Part shown: positions 37,192 to 44,792 of the stretch, one piece after another
Layout of the letters: each line of letters opens with the position of its first letter
Numbering within the stretch: position 1 is the stretch's first letter
Source: an uncultured Synechococcus sp.
Lineage (GTDB): Bacteria > Cyanobacteriota > Cyanobacteriia > PCC-6307 > Cyanobiaceae
Assembly (NCBI GenBank): GCA_903855705.1
Contig: CAINZT010000073.1
Coordinates: 1-45,700 of the forward strand
Length of the DNA: 45,700 bases
Reading direction: 5' to 3'
Program-made: the position numbers and the translations under genes
The notes under the pieces: generated by a model
Seen by the model: only the letters and a program-made list of their open reading frames with translations
Databases searched by the model: none
What the model was told of the DNA's origin: nothing

Positions 37192-37878
37192 TTGAAGCTC
37201 CTGGTGGTTGAGGACGACAGCCAGCTGCGCAGCGCCCTAATCCAGCTGCTGGGGCGCTGGGGCTATGCCTGTGAGGGCAGTGGCGATGGCGCCTCGGCCC
37301 TGGCCCTGCTCGCAGCCCAGCCCTTTGATCTGGTGCTGCTGGATCTGGGCCTGCCGGGCCTCGATGGGTTAGAGCTCTGCCGCAGGTTGCGCCAGCAGCC
37401 CGGTCACCAGCCCCTGGTGTTGATGCTCACCGCCCGCGATGCCAGTGGCGACAAGGTGCGCGGCCTTGATGGCGGCGCCGACGACTATCTCGTCAAACCC
37501 TTCGAACCCGCCGTGCTGCAGGCCCAGCTGCGGGCCCTGCTGCGGCGCCGGGGCCGGCCCCTGGACGTCGATCTCAGCTGGGGGCCCCTGCGCCTGATCC
37601 CAGGCCAGAGCCTCCTCTGGATCGAAGGCCAGCCCCTGGGGATCACCCGCAAGGAAGCGCTGTTGCTGGAATTGCTGCTGCAGCGCCAGGGCCAATGCTG
37701 CAGCAAACAGGAGTTGCTCACGGGCAGCTCAGCCAGCTCCCGGGAGGTGGGCGAGGCCACGATCAAGGCCCACATCCGTAACCTGCGCAGCAAGTTGACC
37801 AGCGCCGGCTGCCGGGCCGATCTGATTGAAACCGTCTACGGCCTTGGCTATCGCCTCAACCCCAACGCCCTCGCCTGA
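37192..37878 (+). CDS. OmpR-family response regulator
   Basis: The 228-residue protein has a receiver domain with acidic residues in 'VVEDDS', phospho-acceptor Asp51 ('LVLLDLGLPGLDG') and Lys102 ('DYLVKPF'), then an OmpR/PhoB winged-helix domain ending 'LIETVYGLGYRLNP'. The start is TTG 37192. The partner kinase starts 5 bp after its stop. The position inside a metal-transport island, and TGAC repeats at 11-bp spacing upstream of mnx, suggest it regulates metal export. ManR/RpaB-like roles are possible but not shown. Confidence 0.92.
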   Translation: MKLLVVEDDSQLRSALIQLLGRWGYACEGSGDGASALALLAAQPFDLVLLDLGLPGLDGLELCRRLRQQPGHQPLVLMLTARDASGDKVRGLDGGADDYLVKPFEPAVLQAQLRALLRRRGRPLDVDLSWGPLRLIPGQSLLWIEGQPLGITRKEALLLELLLQRQGQCCSKQELLTGSSASSREVGEATIKAHIRNLRSKLTSAGCRADLIETVYGLGYRLNPNALA

Positions 37879-37882
37879 TCCC

Positions 37883-39478
37883 TTGCGGCTGAAGCGGCGC
37901 CTGGGGCTGCAGGGGTCCGGCTTTGCCCTACTGGTGCTCGGGGCCTTTGCCGCCGCGGTTTATGGGGGCATCGCTGCCCAACGCCAGGAGGACCTGCGCG
38001 GCGAGCTCAGTCAGCTGGCCGCCAGCGCCGCCTCCCAGCTGCCCCTAATCGCCCACGAGGCCCATGAGGTGGGCAATGCCCGCAAGTTCAACAACGATCG
38101 GACCGTGGTGGCCCTGCCGGAACGCAACCCCCAGCGGCTCCAGTGGTTTGACGCCGAAGGCCGCCTGTTGAACGACCAGGGCCAGCTGGCCGTGCCGCCC
38201 CTGCCTGACCTTGGGAGAGGGAGCGTGCCTGGGCCGAGCTCAGGACTTGGATCTGAATCTGAATCTGAATCTGAATCTGAATCTGGATCTGGATCTGGAT
38301 CGGGATCGGGATCGGGGACAAGGCCCAAGGGAACAGGACATCGCGAGGCGCCAGGGCGACTCGCTGGCCCGGGCCGCCCGCGCCCAGCCCTGTGGCAGCG
38401 CTGGCCTGGGGGGATCAGCCTGTGGCAGCCGGTGTACACCCAGTCCCGCCAAGGATCGAGTTCGGGCCAGGGATTGCACCAGGCCCCTGGGGCAGGGCCC
38501 AGCCGGGGCGGAGTGCCCCAGTTCAGCGGCTCGGTGCGGGTGGCCCTCTCGAACCAGGCCGCCCTGGCGGACCTGCGCCGGCTGCAACGGGGCCTGCTAC
38601 TGGGGGCGATCGTGGCGACCCTCTCGGCCCTGGTGGTGGGGCGGCGCATGGTTCAAGCCGCCTTCGCCCCCCTGCAGCAGCAGGTGGAAGCCCTGCAACG
38701 GTTCAGCGGCGAGGCCTCCCATGAATTGCGCCACCCCCTCACCAACCTGCGCACCCTGCTGGCCGCCGCCCCAGACTCGCTCGATCCGGCCAGCCGCCGG
38801 TTACTGGCCCAGGTCGATCGCCTGGCGGCCCAGATGGGGACCCTGCTCAACGACCTGCTGTTTCTCGCCCGCCAGGAGCAGGGGCTCGAACCCGGCCTGG
38901 CCTCCCACCAACGCCGGCGCCGCTTTGACCTACTCGAACTGCTCGACGACCTGCTGGAGAACCACCAGCTCCAGGCGGCCCAGCGCGGCATCCACCTAGG
39001 TCTGGAGGCGCCCGCCGGACTCGAGGCCTTGCCGGTAACGGCCGAGGCCGAGCCCCTGCAACGGCTGTTCACCAACCTGCTGCTCAATGCCCTGCGCCAC
39101 AGCCCCCGCCACGGCCGGGTCACGCTGCGGGTGAAGACATTCGGGGCGAAGCTGCTGGTGGAGGTGGTGGACGCCGGCCCCGGCATTGCCGAGGCCGATC
39201 GGGAGCGGATCTTCGAGCGGTTCTGGCGCGGCCCGCCCCCGCCGGACCAGGGCCCTGGCGACACCGGCGAATCCAGCCCTGGGGAGCCCGGCAGCCCCGA
39301 ACCTGGGGCGATCGAACCCAGCGGCCTGGGTCTGGCGATCGCCCGAGCCCTCGCCCGCCAGCAGGGCGGCGAGCTCACCCTGGCGGCCGCCGATCCCGGC
39401 CATTGCGTCTTTGCCGTTGAGCTGACCTGGGGCTGGGGGGGGCCCAGGGAAAGCAGCTCGGGGCACGATCTGGCCTGA
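37883..39478 (+). CDS. Sensor histidine kinase with hexanucleotide-repeat sensor loop
   Basis: The 531-residue protein has TM1 (about residues 10-32), an extracytoplasmic region of about 190 residues, TM2 ('GLLLGAIVATLSALVV'), the H-box with His280 ('EASHELRHPLTNLRTL'), the N-box 'LFTNLLLNALRHSPRHG', G1 'VVDAGPGIAEADRERIF' and G2 'GLGLAIARALARQQGG'. The sensor loop carries a run of about 22 residues alternating Ser with Glu and then Gly, encoded by eleven 6-bp units. The start is TTG 37883; a TTG at 37826 would overlap the response regulator by 53 bp. A Gly/Pro/Ser insertion also lies between G1 and G2. Confidence 0.9.
   Translation: MRLKRRLGLQGSGFALLVLGAFAAAVYGGIAAQRQEDLRGELSQLAASAASQLPLIAHEAHEVGNARKFNNDRTVVALPERNPQRLQWFDAEGRLLNDQGQLAVPPLPDLGRGSVPGPSSGLGSESESESESESGSGSGSGSGSGTRPKGTGHREAPGRLAGPGRPRPALWQRWPGGISLWQPVYTQSRQGSSSGQGLHQAPGAGPSRGGVPQFSGSVRVALSNQAALADLRRLQRGLLLGAIVATLSALVVGRRMVQAAFAPLQQQVEALQRFSGEASHELRHPLTNLRTLLAAAPDSLDPASRRLLAQVDRLAAQMGTLLNDLLFLARQEQGLEPGLASHQRRRRFDLLELLDDLLENHQLQAAQRGIHLGLEAPAGLEALPVTAEAEPLQRLFTNLLLNALRHSPRHGRVTLRVKTFGAKLLVEVVDAGPGIAEADRERIFERFWRGPPPPDQGPGDTGESSPGEPGSPEPGAIEPSGLGLAIARALARQQGGELTLAAADPGHCVFAVELTWGWGGPRESSSGHDLA
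38251..38316 (+). repeat. Hexanucleotide microsatellite in the histidine kinase gene
   Basis: There are eleven in-frame 6-bp units: ATCTGA five times, ATCTGG three times, then ATCGGG three times. They encode alternating Glu-Ser and then Gly-Ser. Length changes by whole units would keep the frame. Confidence 0.93.
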
Positions 39479-39564
39479 AACTGGCCTGAAAACGCCCTGG
39501 ATCTGGGCGGAATCTGACGCAACCTTGACGACTTTTTGACCGCTTTCAGGCCAGGGTTAGAGCC
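39470..39564 (+). promoter_or_regulatory. mnx upstream region with 11-bp-phased TGAC boxes
   Basis: TGAC occurs at 39515, 39526 and 39537, i.e. three boxes at exact 11-bp intervals (CTGACGCAACC, TTGACGACTTT, TTGACCGCTTT), the typical arrangement for OmpR/PhoB-family direct-repeat binding. Just upstream is a perfect 11-bp tandem duplication CTGGCCTGAAA (39470-39480 and 39481-39491) overlapping the kinase stop codon, and its inverse TCAGGCCAG recurs at 39546-39554. No good -10 box was found. Confidence 0.6.
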
Positions 39565-40221
39565 ATGACGTTTCCCGTAATCGCGAGTGATCCAGGCCTG
39601 GCGGCCTTTGGATCGAGTCTCACGGCCATCTCCCTGGCGGAACTGGGGGACAAAACCTTCTTCATGGCCCTGATCCTGGCGGCCCGCCATCGGCCCCGCT
39701 GGGTGTTCATCGGCGCCTTCGCCGCGCTGGCTGTCGTCACCGTGATCTCCCTGGGCCTGGGCTACGGCCTACGGGAGCTGTTACCGCCGGGCCTGGTGCC
39801 CTGGCTGGCCGCCGCCCTGTTCCTGGGCTTCGGCCTCAAGCTGCTGATCGACGCCCAGGCGATGGGGGCCAATGCGGCCCAGGAAGAAGCCGAAGACGCC
39901 GAAGCGGCCGTGAATGCGGCGGAGGTGGGCCCGCCGATTGCCACCGCCTGGGCCGTGATCTGGGAAGCCTTTGCGCTTGTGTTCATCGCCGAACTCGGCG
40001 ATCGCACCCAGTTCGCCACGATTTTTCTGGCCACCGCTCCCTCCTTCAGCTTTGCCGGACTGCTGGCCGGCAGCCTGGTGGGCCACGGCCTGGTCACCTG
40101 GCTTGCGGTGGGGGCCGGCCAATGGATCGGCGGCCGCATCAGTGAACGGATGCTCTATCGCCTCAGCGCCGGCCTGTTCCTGCTGTTTGGCCTGGCCTCC
40201 CTGCGGCAGGCCCTGGGCTGA
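39565..40221 (+). CDS. mnx: UPF0016/GDT1-family manganese exporter
   Basis: The 218-residue protein has two inverted repeats of three helices, each with the family motif: ELGDKT (residues 26-31) and ELGDRT (143-148), joined by an acidic Ala/Glu loop (residues 100-120). In Synechocystis the homolog Mnx moves manganese into the thylakoid lumen or out of the cytoplasm and prevents Mn toxicity; calcium is also proposed for the family. It overlaps the second CDF gene by 1 bp (TGATG) and follows the two-component system, so all may respond to metal excess. Confidence 0.93.
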   Translation: MTFPVIASDPGLAAFGSSLTAISLAELGDKTFFMALILAARHRPRWVFIGAFAALAVVTVISLGLGYGLRELLPPGLVPWLAAALFLGFGLKLLIDAQAMGANAAQEEAEDAEAAVNAAEVGPPIATAWAVIWEAFALVFIAELGDRTQFATIFLATAPSFSFAGLLAGSLVGHGLVTWLAVGAGQWIGGRISERMLYRLSAGLFLLFGLASLRQALG

Positions 40222-41240
40222 TGGCATCGCAGCCTGAGCCCGGCAGGCCCAGCCCTGGTACCCCCTGCACCGGTACCCATGGCGATCACCCCCATGGCAA
40301 TACCAACCATCACGACCACGATCAAGCCCACGATCACGACCACAGCCATAGCCATGGCCATGCCCATGGCTTAAGCCCAGGGGGAGCCTTCCGCTGGAGC
40401 ATCCTGCTCAACAGCCTGCTCACCGGCCTGCAGCTGGTGATTGGCCTGGGCTTCGGCTCCCTGGCCCTAGTCGGAGATGCCCTGCACAACCTGGGCGATG
40501 TGGTGGGCCTGGCCCTGGGCTGGGGGGCGGATCGGCTGAGCCAACGCCCCCCCCGGGGCCGCTTCACCTATGGCTTCGGCCGCAGCACCCACCTGGCCTC
40601 CCTGATCAACGGCTCGCTCACCTTTCTGGCCGGAGCCGTGGTGGTGGTGGAAGCCCTGCTGCGGGTCCTCCATCCAGTGCCGATCCAGGTGGCCCCCGTG
40701 GCCCTGGCCGCCGCCGCCGGGATCGTGATCAACTTGGTCTCCGCTCGCCTGTTTGGCCACGACCATCACCACGACCTCAACCAGCGGGCGGCGGTGCTGC
40801 ACCTACTCACCGATGCGGCCGTCTCCGTGGCGGTGTTGCTCAGTGCCCTGCTGGTGGGGGCCACCGGCTGGCTCTGGCTCGATGCCCTCATGGCGATAGC
40901 GGTCGGAGCCATCGTCATGGCCAGCGCCTGGGGCCTGCTGCGCGAAGCCCTGGCCGTGAGCCTCGATGCGGTGCCGGCGGGGATTGATCTAGCTGCGATT
41001 GAGGCCAGCTTGCGCGCCTTGCCCGGGGCCGTGGATGTGCGGGCCCTGCACATCTGGGGCATCAGCAGTTCGAAAACGGCCTTAACCGCCCGTCTGATGC
41101 GACTGGAGCAAACCCCAGACGACAGCAATGCCGTGCTGCAGCAGGCCCAACAGCGCCTCGCAGCCCTTGGCATTGACAAGGTCACCCTGCAGTTGGAAAC
41201 GGTCAAGCCAGCGCAGAGCCATCCAGCACTAACCAGCTAA
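40221..41240 (+). CDS. CDF-family divalent cation exporter (paralog 2)
   Basis: The 339-residue protein is a clear paralog of the 35413 gene (shared 'FGSLALVGDALHNLGDVVGL' and the CDF C-terminal domain). Metal motifs: H89-x3-D93 in helix 2 and 'HLLTD' in helix 5. The N-terminus (residues 20-50) is rich in His-Asp and His-Ser-His pairs, but without the 18-bp repeats of paralog 1. It is translationally coupled to mnx by TGATG, so joint export of two metals under one control is likely. Confidence 0.9.
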   Translation: MASQPEPGRPSPGTPCTGTHGDHPHGNTNHHDHDQAHDHDHSHSHGHAHGLSPGGAFRWSILLNSLLTGLQLVIGLGFGSLALVGDALHNLGDVVGLALGWGADRLSQRPPRGRFTYGFGRSTHLASLINGSLTFLAGAVVVVEALLRVLHPVPIQVAPVALAAAAGIVINLVSARLFGHDHHHDLNQRAAVLHLLTDAAVSVAVLLSALLVGATGWLWLDALMAIAVGAIVMASAWGLLREALAVSLDAVPAGIDLAAIEASLRALPGAVDVRALHIWGISSSKTALTARLMRLEQTPDDSNAVLQQAQQRLAALGIDKVTLQLETVKPAQSHPALTS

Positions 41241-41505
41241 CTCCGCAGCACCAGCCGAAGCAGCACCGGCCAATCATTGCCCTGAACCCTGCCCACTTGG
41301 GCCCGCAACAACAAGGCCATTGGGGCACCAGAATTCTCCAAGCCCCTTCCAGCAATGGGGCCAAATCGTTAATAACGAACAGCTCGCCATCACAGCAGCC
41401 ATAAAGTTTTAAAGATCGGCCCACCGCCCGCACCGCAGATCTACAGCACAGACGATTCAAGCCCATAAGCAGCCAATCCATTGATCAAGATTGGTTCAAG
41501 CCTGG
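41241..41505 (+). other. Non-coding gap before otsA
   Basis: This 265-bp stretch separates the CDF gene from the trehalose operon. It becomes AT-richer towards the 3' side and contains short AT patches (TTAATAA, TAAAGTTTT), probably the operon promoter, but no -35/-10 pair with good spacing was found. The Cys-rich minus-strand reading here is not supported as a gene. Confidence 0.4.
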
Positions 41506-43143
41506 ATGCTTGATGGTGAAGATTTGACCGGCCTTCTGTTGCCCCAGCAAAACCTGGCTACGGCAAGTCCGAGCAGCCCCAGCTGGACGCGCGACAGGTT
41601 GCAAACACTGATCAAGACATCCTTTGGCGAGCGGCGGGTAGTGATTGTGGCCAACCGCAAACCGCTGCCAGCCGGCCCAGGTCCCAATGGGGCAGGAGCG
41701 AGCCAGAGCGTCAGCGGCTTACTCTCTGCCTTGATTCCACTGATCGAAGTCAGTGGTGGAACCTGGATTGGCCACGGCCACAGCGACGGTGACAGTGAAA
41801 GAGACAGTGACAGTGAAAGAGACAGCGGCAGTGACAGTGACAGTGACAGTGACAGCGAGAACGAGGGTGCTGCCGCCCAGCGCAACGGCCCGGCGATGGC
41901 ATCGGCAAGCCGCCCCTCCTATCGACTCCGTAACGTTGAAATTCAAGCGCAAGACTACAAGCGCTACTACAACGGATTTTCAAACCAAGGACTGTGGCCC
42001 CTTTGCCACATCACCTATACCCAACCGCAATTCAAACAAGCCGATTGGCAAGCCTATTGCCGCGTCAACCAACGCTTCGCCGAAGCCGTGCTTGAGGAAA
42101 CACAAGGCCAACAGGCCATCGTTTTCATCCAGGACTACCACCTAAGCCTCCTCTCTTCCCTGCTCAAAAAAAAGAACCCGAATCTACTGATTGCCCAGTT
42201 CTGGCACATTCCATGGCCGCATCATGATCAACTGCGCACCTGCCCCTTTCAGCAGGAAATAGTAAGCGGACTACTGGGAAATGACCTGCTAGGCTTTCAG
42301 ACTGCAAACAACTGCGCCAATTTCCTGGAAAGCGAAAGACATAATCAGGCCAGCCAAGAAAATCCATACCAACAAGGGCTTCCCTCTAATTTCAATACAA
42401 CAACCGTCAAGGCCTTCCCCATCAGCATTGACATGCGCGCCCATGAGGATCTAGCGAACAGTACGGCGGCGGTCCAGGCCATGGAGAAATGGAAGGATAA
42501 GTATCAGCTCAACAACAAAATCATTGGCATTGGCATTGAGCGACTTGACTACACGAAAGGACTCTTGCAAAAAATGCAAGCTATTGAGATTGTCCTGGGA
42601 AAACGGCCCGACCTCCGGGGCCGCCTTGTCTTTATTCAATTAGCAATCAGCTCCCGATGCGAGCAAACGCTCTATCGCAAACTAGGCCATCAGCTGAAGC
42701 AACTCGTCAACACAATCAATCAGCAGTATGGCGATCGAGAATGGATGCCAATTATCCTGCAACTGGATGCACACGACCAAGTCGACCTAGTCGCCATTGA
42801 GCGTTTGGCGAAATTCTGCGTCGTCAACTCCCTCCATGATGGCATGAATTTGGTTGCCAAGGAGTTCTGTGCCGCCCGCATCGACAACCAAGGCGTGTTG
42901 ATTTTGAGCGAGTTCACCGGTAGCGCCTTAGAACTTTCAGGCGCTTTGATGATTAATCCTTTTGCGATCGAAAGGATTGCTGATGCAATGCTTGAAGCAA
43001 TCGCCATGGAGCCCCAAGAGGAAGCCAGAAGGATGATCGCGATGCGAAACACGATCAGCCGACAAAATATATTTAGATGGGGGGCCGATATCGTCCAAGC
43101 GTTAAAAGATATCGAGGGCACAAAAGCGCGGCCATGCCAATAG
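41506..43143 (+). CDS. otsA: Trehalose-6-phosphate synthase (GT20) with a Ser/Asp repeat insertion
   Basis: This 545-residue GT20 enzyme has 'VVIVANRKPLPAG', 'YYNGFSNQGLWPLCH', 'FIQDYHLSLL', 'FWHIPWPHHDQLRTCPF', 'LLGFQTANN', 'ERLDYTKGL' and 'LHDGMNLVAKEF'. These are the OtsA donor and acceptor elements. It joins UDP- or ADP-glucose to glucose-6-phosphate. Between 'GGTWIGHG' and 'YRLRNVEIQA' there is an extra, acidic, repeat-encoded insertion of about 45 residues. ATG 41506 is preferred over TTG 41491. treS overlaps its end by 10 bp and otsB follows. Glucosylglycerol-phosphate synthase is a related alternative, but the adjacent otsB and treS favour trehalose. Confidence 0.85.
   Translation: MLDGEDLTGLLLPQQNLATASPSSPSWTRDRLQTLIKTSFGERRVVIVANRKPLPAGPGPNGAGASQSVSGLLSALIPLIEVSGGTWIGHGHSDGDSERDSDSERDSGSDSDSDSDSENEGAAAQRNGPAMASASRPSYRLRNVEIQAQDYKRYYNGFSNQGLWPLCHITYTQPQFKQADWQAYCRVNQRFAEAVLEETQGQQAIVFIQDYHLSLLSSLLKKKNPNLLIAQFWHIPWPHHDQLRTCPFQQEIVSGLLGNDLLGFQTANNCANFLESERHNQASQENPYQQGLPSNFNTTTVKAFPISIDMRAHEDLANSTAAVQAMEKWKDKYQLNNKIIGIGIERLDYTKGLLQKMQAIEIVLGKRPDLRGRLVFIQLAISSRCEQTLYRKLGHQLKQLVNTINQQYGDREWMPIILQLDAHDQVDLVAIERLAKFCVVNSLHDGMNLVAKEFCAARIDNQGVLILSEFTGSALELSGALMINPFAIERIADAMLEAIAMEPQEEARRMIAMRNTISRQNIFRWGADIVQALKDIEGTKARPCQ
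41791..41856 (+). repeat. Hexanucleotide microsatellite in otsA
   Basis: There are eleven in-frame 6-bp units, mostly GACAGT with GAAAGA, GACAGC and GGCAGT variants. They encode a run of Asp-Ser and Glu-Arg pairs inserted into the N-terminal domain of OtsA. Confidence 0.93.
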
Positions 43144-44792
43144 GGACACCAAGCAACTGGCATCTAGATGCAATTTTTTACCAAGTCTATGTCAGGGGAT
43201 TTCAGGATAGCGACAACGATGGTATTGGCGACCTCAATGGACTGATCAGCAGACTTGATTACCTACAGCAGCTTGGCGTGACCTGCCTTTGGTTAATGCC
43301 AATTCTGGAATCACCATTGCGAGATGATGGTTATGATGTGTCAAATTTCCTTGCTATTGACCCAACAATTGGCAGCGTAGCCGACTTTGAAAGGCTGACA
43401 AAAGCGGCCCACGCGCGCAAGCTGAAGGTGATTACCGACCTGGTTGTCAGCCATACCTCAGCCGAACATGCCTGGTTCCAAGACGCGAAACGAGGTCCTG
43501 AGTCAGCCTATTACAGCTACTACGTCTGGTCAAATGACGACAAGAAATACGCAGATGCCCGCATCATTTTCAATGACGTTGAAGACTCAAACTGGGCATG
43601 GTGTTCCAGCGCAAAGCAATTTTACTGGCATCGCTTCTTTGCCCATCAACCCGATCTTAATTACGCAACAAGCGAGGTGCAAGAAGCCATGCTTGCCAAT
43701 ATGCGATTCTGGCTAGAGCGGGGCATTGATGGTTTTCGGGTCGACGCCGTTCCCTATCTATTTGAACGGGAAGGAACAACTTGCGAAAATCTGCCCGAAA
43801 CCCATGCATTCTGCAAGCGGATGCGCCAGCTAATCAATGATCACTACCCAGATTGTATCCTCCTGGCGGAAGCAAACCAATGGCCAGAGGAATTAATCGA
43901 ATATTTTGGCAGGGGCGATGAATTCCACATGGCTTTTAACTTTCCACTGATGCCGAGAATTTATATGTCAGTCAAACAAGAAGATAGGGGGCCAATCGTA
44001 GATATCCTGGAGCGATTACCAGCCGTTCCTGCCGGCTGCCAGTGGGCCACATTCCTGCGTAATCATGATGAACTAACCCTGGAAATGGTATCCGACCCGG
44101 AGCGAGATTACATGGTTGAATCGTTTGCGAATGAACCGCGAATGCGCTTGAATCGCGGCATTCGTAGACGACTTGCCCCCCTGATGGACAACGATCGCCG
44201 CCAAATAGAATTACTCTACAGCATTTTATTGTCACTACCTGGCAGCCCTGTTATTTACTATGGCGATGAAATTGGCATGGGCGACAACATCTATCTAGGA
44301 GATCGCGATGGCGTCAGGACGCCAATGCAATGGTCGAGCGATCGCAATGCAGGCTTTTCGCAAGCCGATCGCTCGCGCCTCTATCAGCCAATCAATATCG
44401 ACGCTATTTATCACTATCAAGCCATCAATGTTGACTCGCAATTGCACGCACCAGCATCGCTACTTAACTGGCTGAAAATGATGTTGCACGCCAGGGTAAG
44501 CCACAGGGCCTTTAGTCGCGGTGATATTACATTTCTAGATGCAAGCAATCGCTGCATCCTAGCCCTGACAAGAGAATGGTGCGGCGAAATTGCCCTGGTC
44601 ATTCACAATCTATCGAAACTGCCTCAACCGACCCATCTTGATTTATCACGCTACCAAAGTCTGGTACCGCATCAGCTGCTTGGCATGCATCGCTTTCCGG
44701 CCATCACAAGGGATCCTTATTTCATCATCCTGAGCCCCTATGCCTCCCTCTGGTTCCTGTTGCAGCAGCCCAGCCCATCACCAGAAGCATGA
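43134..44792 (+). CDS. treS: Trehalose synthase (maltose alpha-glucosyltransferase), GH13
   Basis: The 552-residue protein starts 'NWHLDAIFYQVYVRGFQD'. The GH13 catalytic residues are present: nucleophile Asp in 'GFRVDAVPYLF', acid/base Glu in 'ILLAEANQWP', and the third Asp in 'FLRNHDELTLE'. 'GDRDGVRTPMQWSSDRNAGF' is characteristic of TreS. It interconverts maltose and trehalose. No maltokinase domain is attached and none is visible nearby. ATG 43134 overlaps the otsA end by 10 bp; otsB starts inside its stop codon. Codon use is AT-richer than the first 40 kb. Confidence 0.9.
   Translation: MPIGTPSNWHLDAIFYQVYVRGFQDSDNDGIGDLNGLISRLDYLQQLGVTCLWLMPILESPLRDDGYDVSNFLAIDPTIGSVADFERLTKAAHARKLKVITDLVVSHTSAEHAWFQDAKRGPESAYYSYYVWSNDDKKYADARIIFNDVEDSNWAWCSSAKQFYWHRFFAHQPDLNYATSEVQEAMLANMRFWLERGIDGFRVDAVPYLFEREGTTCENLPETHAFCKRMRQLINDHYPDCILLAEANQWPEELIEYFGRGDEFHMAFNFPLMPRIYMSVKQEDRGPIVDILERLPAVPAGCQWATFLRNHDELTLEMVSDPERDYMVESFANEPRMRLNRGIRRRLAPLMDNDRRQIELLYSILLSLPGSPVIYYGDEIGMGDNIYLGDRDGVRTPMQWSSDRNAGFSQADRSRLYQPINIDAIYHYQAINVDSQLHAPASLLNWLKMMLHARVSHRAFSRGDITFLDASNRCILALTREWCGEIALVIHNLSKLPQPTHLDLSRYQSLVPHQLLGMHRFPAITRDPYFIILSPYASLWFLLQQPSPSPEA

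Noticed and set aside
38211-38999. Frames with Leu-Asn or Ile-Gln runs at the kinase repeat
   Set aside because: Products of reading the hexanucleotide repeat in the wrong frame or strand.
41203-41481. Cys/Trp-rich 92-codon minus-strand frame between the CDF gene and otsA
   Set aside because: Overlaps the CDF end, has no ribosome-binding site, and composition is typical of non-coding sequence; kept only as part of the intergenic gap.
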